Shown piece by piece: positions 8,874 to 13,736 of a stretch of 13,736 nucleotides of DNA (the first letter of the stretch is position 1; every line of letters starts with the position of its first letter). Location: assembly GCA_900540095.1 (NCBI GenBank), contig UQEO01000049.1, positions 1-13,736 of the forward strand, in the 5' to 3' direction. The notes below the pieces were generated by a model, which saw only the letters and a list, made by a program, of their open reading frames with translations, did not search any database and was not told where the DNA came from. The stretch comes from an uncultured Collinsella sp. (GTDB lineage Bacteria > Actinomycetota > Coriobacteriia > Coriobacteriales > Coriobacteriaceae). Made by a program: the position numbers and the translations under genes.

Positions 8874-10280
8874 TTAACCGTAGATGCGTTGGGGCTGTTC
8901 TTCGCCCTTTACGGAGGCTTCGGTCACGACGACCTTGGAAACGCCCTCCTCGCTGGGGAGGTCGAACATCGTCTGCTGCAGCACGTCCTCGCAGATGGAG
9001 CGCAGGCCGCGGGCGCCGGTCTTGCGGGCGAGCGCCATGCGGGCGATCTCGTGCAGGGCGGCATCCTCAAACTCAAGCTCAACGTCCTCGAGCTGGAACA
9101 TCTTACGATACTGGCGCACCACGGCGTTCTTGGGCTCGGTCAGGATCGACACCAAGTCGTCCTCGTCGAGCGCCTGCGTCTGGGTGACGACGGGCGTACG
9201 GCCCACGAACTCGGGAATCATGCCAAAGGCGTTGAGGTCCTGCGGGAGCACCTGACGCAGCAGGTCGTTCTCGTCGACCGAGGTGGGGCCGGCGATCTCG
9301 GAGTTAAAGCCCACGCCCTTGTTGCCCACGCGATCGGCGATGATCTTGTCCAGACCCACAAAGGCACCGCCGCAGATGAACAGGATGTTGGTCGTGTCAA
9401 TCTGCAGCAGCTCCTGCTGGGGATGTTTGCGGCCGCCGGTGGGCGGAACGCTTGCCACCGTTCCCTCAAGGATCTTAAGCAGTGCCTGCTGAACGCCCTC
9501 GCCCGAGACATCGCGGGTGATGGAGAGGTTCTCGGCCTTGCGGGCAATCTTGTCGATCTCGTCCACGTAGATAATGCCAACCTGAGCGCGCTCAATGTCG
9601 CCATCGGCAGCATTGATAAGCTTGAGCAGGATGTTCTCCACGTCCTCACCCACGTAACCTGCCTCGGTAAGCGCGGTGGCGTCGGCGATGGCAAACGGCA
9701 CCTCGAGGATACGTGCGAGCGTCTGGGCGAGCAGCGTCTTACCGGTACCGGTGGGACCGAGCAGCAAAATGTTGGACTTGGCGAGCTCTACCTCGTCCAT
9801 ATCGTCGTCGAACTGCGAGCCCATACCGTCGTCAAAGGCAGACACCGCGGCGCCGCCCTCGATCACGCGACGATAGTGGTTGTACACGGCCACCGACATG
9901 GCGCGCTTGGCGTCCTCCTGACCCATAACATAGGCCGAAAGCTCGTCATAGATCTCGTGCGGCGTCGGGACGTGTGTGATGACCTGGCGGTCGTCCTCAA
10001 GCTCAAAGCCCTCGGTCTCGGGGTCCACGGCGGGCTGGGATGCAGCCTGGCCGTGGTCGTTGAGGAAACCCGGCAGCTTGCCGTTGCGGGCAGCGTCCAT
10101 AAAGTCCGAAGCCAGCGACTCCTCAAGGATCTCGGAGCAGGCGGCGACGCACTCGTCACAGATAAAGATGTTGGTCGGGCCCTTTACGAGGCGACGAACC
10201 TGGCCCTGCTCTTTTCCGCAAAAGGAGCAGCGGATGGGGTTGCCGTTCTCGTCAAAGTTGTCCTGCATGTTACCTGCCAT
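8874..10280 (-). CDS. clpX: ATP-dependent Clp protease ATP-binding subunit ClpX
   Basis: A 468-aa AAA+ unfoldase that recognises and threads substrates into ClpP. The N-terminal C4 zinc-binding domain has Cys18, Cys21, Cys41 and Cys44 (CSFCGKE...FICDEC). The Walker A motif GPTGTGKT (Lys181) and Walker B IIYVDEID (Asp240, Glu241) are intact. The C-terminal sensor-2 region reads RKTGARGLRSI. All parts expected of a functional ClpX are present. I chose the ATG at 10280 (MAGNMQDNF): AAGGA lies 8 nt upstream, and the start follows the clpP stop by 1 nt, so translational coupling is likely. A stretch of about 30 residues after the zinc domain (near residues 65-95) is loosely conserved linker. The clpP-clpX order is classic. 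Confidence 0.97.
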   Translation of the reverse strand: MAGNMQDNFDENGNPIRCSFCGKEQGQVRRLVKGPTNIFICDECVAACSEILEESLASDFMDAARNGKLPGFLNDHGQAASQPAVDPETEGFELEDDRQVITHVPTPHEIYDELSAYVMGQEDAKRAMSVAVYNHYRRVIEGGAAVSAFDDGMGSQFDDDMDEVELAKSNILLLGPTGTGKTLLAQTLARILEVPFAIADATALTEAGYVGEDVENILLKLINAADGDIERAQVGIIYVDEIDKIARKAENLSITRDVSGEGVQQALLKILEGTVASVPPTGGRKHPQQELLQIDTTNILFICGGAFVGLDKIIADRVGNKGVGFNSEIAGPTSVDENDLLRQVLPQDLNAFGMIPEFVGRTPVVTQTQALDEDDLVSILTEPKNAVVRQYRKMFQLEDVELEFEDAALHEIARMALARKTGARGLRSICEDVLQQTMFDLPSEEGVSKVVVTEASVKGEEQPQRIYG

Positions 10281-10281
10281 C

Positions 10282-10902
10282 CTAGGCGTCCTTCGCGGCG
10301 AGATCACGCGAGGTGACGATACGGTCGATCAGACCGTAGTCGAGGGCCTCAGAAGCGGTCAGGTAGTTGTCGCGCTCGGTATCGGCCTGGACCTTCTCGA
10401 TGGGCTGGCCCGAGGCGTCGGACAGGATCTGGTTGAGCTCGCGACGGGTCTTCTTGATCTCCTCGGCCACGATCTCGATCTCGGTCTGCTGACCCTGGGC
10501 ACCGCCGCTGGGCTGGTGAATCATGACCTTGGAGTGCGGCAAGCAGAAGCGCTTGCCCTTAGCGCCGGCCGAAAGCAGCACGGCGGCCATGGACGCGGCC
10601 ATACCGACGCAAATGGTGGAGACCTGCGGCTTAATGAAGTTCATGGTGTCCAGAATCGCCAGGCCGGAGTAGACCTCGCCACCGGGCGAATTGATGTAGA
10701 GCGAGATATCCTTCTCGGCATCCTGGCTCTCAAGATGCAGCAGCTGGGCAACGACCAGGTTGGCGCTGACGGAGTTAATCTCCTCGCCCAAGAAGATGAT
10801 ACGGTCGTTGAGCAGGCGCGAATAGATATCGTAGCTGCGCTCGCCGCGCGGCGTCTGCTCGATAACGTATGGCACGAGGGCGGAATCGAACTTAGCGATC
10901 AT
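10282..10902 (-). CDS. clpP: ATP-dependent Clp protease proteolytic subunit ClpP
   Basis: A 206-aa serine peptidase that forms the tetradecameric degradation chamber with ClpX. The catalytic triad is intact: Ser104 (GMAASMAAV), His129 (VMIHQP) and Asp178 (TERDNYL). The N-terminal region ALVPYVIEQTPRGERSYDIYSRLL is typical of non-processed or briefly processed ClpP. I chose the ATG at 10902 (MIAKFDSALVPYV) because GGAG lies 6 nt upstream; in-frame ATGs at 10908 and 10914 are alternatives that would add 2 or 4 residues. Only one clpP copy is visible here, whereas many actinobacteria carry tandem clpP1-clpP2. It is encoded 1 nt ahead of clpX and downstream of tig. A hairpin between tig and clpP suggests clpP may have its own promoter. 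Confidence 0.97.
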   Translation of the reverse strand: MIAKFDSALVPYVIEQTPRGERSYDIYSRLLNDRIIFLGEEINSVSANLVVAQLLHLESQDAEKDISLYINSPGGEVYSGLAILDTMNFIKPQVSTICVGMAASMAAVLLSAGAKGKRFCLPHSKVMIHQPSGGAQGQQTEIEIVAEEIKKTRRELNQILSDASGQPIEKVQADTERDNYLTASEALDYGLIDRIVTSRDLAAKDA

Positions 10903-10940
10903 ACGCATCTCCATTTCTCTTACGGACCAATAGTGGTTCT

Positions 10941-10988
10941 AGATAAACGTACGGTGCCCGCATGCTATGCATTGGCTGGCACCGTACG
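10941..10988 (-). terminator. Hairpin between tig and clpP with short U-rich tail
   Basis: CGTACGGTGCC (10948-10958) and GGCACCGTACG (10978-10988) form a perfect 11-bp stem with a 19-nt loop. On the minus strand it is followed by TTTATCT. It could terminate tig or attenuate clpP. It lies 45 nt ahead of the clpP start. Confidence 0.5.
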
Positions 10989-10993
10989 AAGCA

Positions 10994-11007
10994 ACCGGAT
11001 AACCGGT
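10994..11007. promoter_or_regulatory. 14-bp palindrome upstream of clpP, possible operator
   Basis: ACCGG-ATAA-CCGGT is a perfect inverted repeat of 5 bp around 4 nt, placed between tig and the 11-bp hairpin. It does not match the known ClgR or HspR site shapes I recall. The site could be an operator for clpP or a small hairpin. Confidence 0.25.
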
Positions 11008-11064
11008 GTATAACTTTACCCCATCACGGGCGCACCCATGCGCTCGCGGGCAAGGTGGCGAGAA

Positions 11065-12363
11065 TTACTCGGCGTCCTTGGCGGTCTCGTCGACCTCGGT
11101 CACCTTGGCGTTCTCGACCAGGTGATCGACAGCCTTGGAGCGACGGATGGACTCGCGGACGGCAGGCATGCGGCCATCGGCAATGAACTCGGCCTTGGAA
11201 GCCTCGACGTCCTTGACGCCGGCCTTCTCGAACTCGGCGTTGATGTCGTCCTCGGTGACCTCAATCTTGAGCTCACGGGCGAGGGCGTCGAGCGCCAGGG
11301 ACTCACGGGCAACGTCGTTGGCCTGCTTGTGCAGGTCGCCGATGAACTGCTCCATGGTCAGGCCGGAAGCGGGCAGCCAGGTGTCCAGCGTCATGCCGCG
11401 GGCAGCGAGGTTGGACAGGAAGTTCTGGCCGAGCTCCTCAAAGACGGACTGCTCGTAGTCGGCGTCCATCTCGTCGAGCTGCAGACGCTCGGCGAGAGCG
11501 GAGACGCAACGGTTCTCCTTCTCGGCCGGGAGGCGGGAAGCCTTGTCCTGCTCGATCTCGATCTTGATGGCGTCGCGCATGGCCTCGATGCTGTCGAAGC
11601 CAAAGTCGGACTTGACGAGCTCGTCGGTGAGCTCGGGGGTGTTGCGGACCTTGATGCCCTTGACGGTGACCTCGACGGTGTGAGTCTCGGCCTCCTCGCC
11701 CTCCTCGACCTCGTCGGTCCAGGTGACGGTCTTGACGTCGTCAACGTTAGCGCCGATCAGGGCCTCGTTGAACTCCTTGGGGTTGCTGTCGCTACCGGCG
11801 ATGAGCATGCGGCCCTCGGCGGCAAAGTTGTCGGCGTTCTCGACGGCCTTGAGGTCGACGGTCACGTAGTCGTCAGCCTCGACGGCGCGACCCTCGACGT
11901 CCTCGAAGGTGGCACGGTAGTTGAGGAGCATCTCGACCTGGTTGTTGATCTCGGACTCGGTGACCTCCGCGGGAGGCATCTCAATCTCGACGGCGTCGAA
12001 GGAGGAGAGCTCGGCAGCAGGGCGCAGGGAGAACTCGACGGCGTAGGTGTAGTCCTCGTGATCCTTGGCGAGGTCGAGCTCCTTGTAGTCACCGTTCTTG
12101 GTGGGGACGATGTCCAGCTCGTTGAGGACGACGGGCTCGTTAGCGGCGATCAGGTCGTTGGTGGCCTGAGCGAGGGTAGCCTCGGCGCCAAGTGCGGAGT
12201 CGATGACCGGACGGGGAGCCTTGCCGGCGCGGAAGCCCGGGAAGCGGTACTTCTTAGCGGTGTCCTTGTAGGCCTTCTTGATCGCGGCGTCGACGTCGGC
12301 GGCCGGGATGGTGACCGTAGCGGTGAGCTTGGCGTCCTTGACGTCAGAAGCGGTGATGTTCAA
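11065..12363 (-). CDS. tig: Trigger factor (ribosome-associated chaperone and peptidyl-prolyl isomerase)
   Basis: A 432-aa protein with the three trigger-factor regions. The N-terminal ribosome-binding domain carries the signature GFRAGKAP at residues 43-50. A central FKBP-like PPIase domain (about 145-240) begins DDYVTVDLKAV. The C-terminal helical chaperone arms end in an acidic tail. By family knowledge it binds ribosomal protein uL23 at the exit tunnel and holds nascent chains. I chose the TTG at 12363 (MNITASDVKDAKL) because a full AGGAGG lies 6 nt upstream. The in-frame ATG at 12378 would place that AGGAGG inside the coding region and adds only MRRNV. A longer frame reaches 12420 but has no ribosome-binding site. 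It precedes clpP-clpX, the usual order, and follows tRNA-Leu. Confidence 0.95.
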   Translation of the reverse strand: MNITASDVKDAKLTATVTIPAADVDAAIKKAYKDTAKKYRFPGFRAGKAPRPVIDSALGAEATLAQATNDLIAANEPVVLNELDIVPTKNGDYKELDLAKDHEDYTYAVEFSLRPAAELSSFDAVEIEMPPAEVTESEINNQVEMLLNYRATFEDVEGRAVEADDYVTVDLKAVENADNFAAEGRMLIAGSDSNPKEFNEALIGANVDDVKTVTWTDEVEEGEEAETHTVEVTVKGIKVRNTPELTDELVKSDFGFDSIEAMRDAIKIEIEQDKASRLPAEKENRCVSALAERLQLDEMDADYEQSVFEELGQNFLSNLAARGMTLDTWLPASGLTMEQFIGDLHKQANDVARESLALDALARELKIEVTEDDINAEFEKAGVKDVEASKAEFIADGRMPAVRESIRRSKAVDHLVENAKVTEVDETAKDAE

Positions 12364-12415
12364 CACGTTCCTCCTCATACTGCCCAGCTTATCTGAGGTG
12401 CTGGTACCTTTATGC

Positions 12416-12446
12416 AACAAAGTGTCGCGACGGCGGGAGCCGACGC
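12416..12446 (-). terminator. Candidate terminator after tRNA-Leu
   Basis: On the minus strand GCGTCGGC and GCCGTCGC form an 8-position stem with one mismatch around a TCCC loop. GACAC then TTTGTT follows. It lies 8 nt after the encoded CCA of the tRNA and ahead of tig. The U-tract is imperfect. Confidence 0.45.
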
Positions 12447-12454
12447 AGGTGCGA

Positions 12455-12538
12455 TGGTGCGGGCGAAAGGACTCGAACCTTCACGGGAATCCCACCAGAA
12501 CCTAAATCTGGCGCGTCTACCAATTCCGCCACGCCCGC
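12455..12538 (-). tRNA. tRNA-Leu (anticodon UAG)
   Basis: An 81-nt tRNA body plus an encoded CCA (12457-12455). The acceptor stem GCGGGCG/CGCCCGC is perfect. The anticodon stem CCAGA/TCTGG encloses a 7-nt loop with UAG at 12504-12502, which reads CUN leucine codons. The T arm has GGTTCGAGTCC. A 12-nt class II variable arm (GGG/CCC stem) and discriminator A fit leucine. It lies upstream of tig on the same strand. Confidence 0.97.
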
Positions 12539-12557
12539 ATGAGCGCACAGACTAGGA

Positions 12558-12566
12558 ATGATAGCA
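12558..12566 (-). promoter_or_regulatory. Candidate tRNA-Leu promoter (extended -10)
   Basis: The minus strand reads TGCTATCAT (12566-12558), an extended -10 whose predicted start site is about 13 nt ahead of the mature tRNA 5' end. A good -35 is not visible 17 nt upstream. Confidence 0.4.
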
Positions 12567-12624
12567 GATACGAACGGCAAGCGCACGCACACCTTTTACA
12601 GGCTCACGACCTCACCACGAGTGC

Positions 12625-12649
12625 AAAAGGCGGAACGAGTTGCCCCGCC
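12625..12649 (-). terminator. Intrinsic terminator after the molybdenum hydroxylase gene
   Basis: On the minus strand GGCGG pairs with CCGCC around an 11-nt loop and TTTT follows at 12628-12625. It lies 29 nt beyond the stop codon at 12679. The stem is short but GC-rich, and a G·U pair can extend it. Confidence 0.5.
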
Positions 12650-12678
12650 CCGCCAATTACGACTTGTTCGCTGACCCG

Positions 12679-13736
12679 CTACTCCCCCAGCAGCGCTTTC
12701 TCCGGCGTGATCGGCAGCGAGCGAACCTGGTGGCCGGTGGCGTGTGCCACGGCCGAGGCCACGGCGGCGAGCGGCGTGTTGATGACGACCTCGCCGATCG
12801 ACTTGGCGCCAAACGGGCCCGTCGGCTCGTAGCTCGGCTCAAAGGCCACGCGAATGCTGCCGATATCCAGGCGCGTGGGCAGCTTGTAGCTCATAAAGTT
12901 GCCGGTGCGCAGACGGCCGCGGTCGTCGTGCTCGACAATCTCGTAGAGCGCGTGGCCGATGCCTTGGGCAATGCCGCCCTCGGCCTGGACGCGCGCGAGC
13001 GCCTCGTTGATCACGGTGCCGCAGTCCACGGCCGCCGCGTAGTCCACCACAGTCACCTTGCCGGTGGCCTTGTCGACCTCCACCTCGGCAATGCCGGCCA
13101 TAAACGGCGGAGGCGAAACGGGCAGGCAGGCAGAGGCATGCGAGGTGAGCGCGTCGCCGCCCGCGATGTTCTTGACGCACAGGTTGGCAAAGTCGCGCAG
13201 CGTGAGGTAGCGGTTCTGCTCACGCGCGGCACGCTCGTCGGACAGGCGCACGTACTGACCATCAAAGACAACATCGGCGGCGTCCACGTCCCACATCTGG
13301 GCGGCCTTGGCGCAGATCTTCTCGCGCAGCTCCGTCGCGGCGTTCTTGGCTGCCAGACCCGTCACGTACGTGCCCGAGCTCGCGTACTGCTCTGGGCCCG
13401 TTTCGCCCCGGGGCCCGCGAACGAGCCGGCGTCGAACGGCGACACGTCGGTGTCCACGCCGCGCACCACAATGAGCGAGCTTTCAACGCCCAGCTCCTCG
13501 GCGGCAATCTGCGCCAGGATCGTATCGACGCCCATGCCGTTATCGGTGGCGCCGGTGCCGATGGTAATGAAGCCGTCCTCTTCCAGGCGCATGTCGATGC
13601 CGGCGATATCTACGTTGGAAATGCCCGAGCCCTGCATGGTGAGCGCGCAGCCCAGAGCACGCACGCGGTCGCCTAGGTCGACGGCCAGCGGCTTTTCGCG
13701 CCCGCCGGCCCTGTCCACCCCGCCCCAGCCTGCCCA
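12679..13736 (-). pseudogene. Xanthine dehydrogenase family molybdenum-binding subunit, C-terminal part, frameshifted (5' end outside window)
   Basis: Two overlapping frames together give one molybdenum hydroxylase. The upstream frame is open from the window edge to a stop at 13362. It includes ALGCALTMQGSGISNVDIAG and FITIGTGATDNGMGVDTILAQ, the segment before the molybdopterin pocket, and ends after SPFDAGSFA with an unrelated tail. The downstream frame resumes at SSGTYVTGLAAKNAATELREKI and runs to the stop at 12679. It carries VDCGTVINEALARVQAEGGIAQGIG and GAKSIGE, whose Glu is the expected catalytic base. Family members hydroxylate purines or aldehydes with a Mo cofactor and pass electrons to Fe-S and FAD subunits. 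Removing exactly 35 nt (13381-13415) joins the halves as GSFA-SSGTYVTG. Either the gene is recently inactivated or the insertion is an assembly error. The substrate cannot be decided from this part. Confidence 0.8.
13381..13415 (-). other. 35-nt frame-breaking insertion in the molybdenum hydroxylase gene
   Basis: The segment is bounded by CGCG at 13381-13384 and again at 13416-13419, a 4-nt direct repeat. It contains a GGGCCC at 13394-13399; a second spans its edge at 13411-13416. Its length is 2 modulo 3, which accounts exactly for the frame change between the two halves of the gene. Confidence 0.6.

Noticed and set aside
8760..12396. Long plus-strand open frames opposite clpX and tig
   Set aside because: Leu/Val/Gly/Asp/His-rich shadow translations of conserved minus-strand genes, with no independent ribosome-binding sites or domains.
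12679..13718. Two independent genes for the molybdenum hydroxylase halves
   Set aside because: The halves are consecutive parts of one family domain and join in frame when 35 nt are removed. The downstream half lacks a ribosome-binding site.

Overview
The window looks like a chromosomal segment of a GC-rich gut actinobacterium of the class Coriobacteriia, most likely Collinsella or a close relative. I infer this from the protein sequences, the GC-rich codon use and the palindromic intergenic repeats. No database search was possible. It is a housekeeping neighbourhood with no phage, IS or CRISPR content.

Layout. Positions 1-2621 (+) hold the end of an anaerobic glycerol-3-phosphate-dehydrogenase-like operon: a truncated GlpA-type flavoprotein with a BFD-like [2Fe-2S] domain, a second FAD/NAD-binding oxidoreductase, and a Cys-rich DUF1667 protein. 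Positions 2777-3865 (+) encode an M24 (Xaa-Pro) peptidase, convergent with folC. From 4215 to 12538 everything lies on the minus strand. In transcription order it is tRNA-Leu(UAG), tig (trigger factor), clpP, clpX, valS, folC, which combines the classic tig-clp and valS-folC pairings. The tig-clpP-clpX group couples nascent-chain folding with ATP-dependent proteolysis. The right end (12679-13736, minus) is the C-terminal part of a molybdenum hydroxylase (xanthine dehydrogenase family). It is split by a 35-nt insertion whose exact removal restores the reading frame.

The most unusual content is between the genes. Several gaps are largely filled by long, near-perfect palindromes. Two 67-nt elements (2658-2724 and 4134-4200) are diverged copies of one family, with identical ends, identical loop length and compensated stem changes. 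Two 101- and 114-nt cruciform elements (5719-5819 and 8556-8669) are diverged, oppositely oriented copies of a second family. They flank valS, and one lies in its 5' leader just ahead of the ribosome-binding site. A 138-nt palindrome (3923-4060) and an 81-nt one (8745-8825) are probably two further families. These could be REP/MITE-like repeats or structured RNAs. The sequence shows pairing kept between diverged copies but does not decide function.
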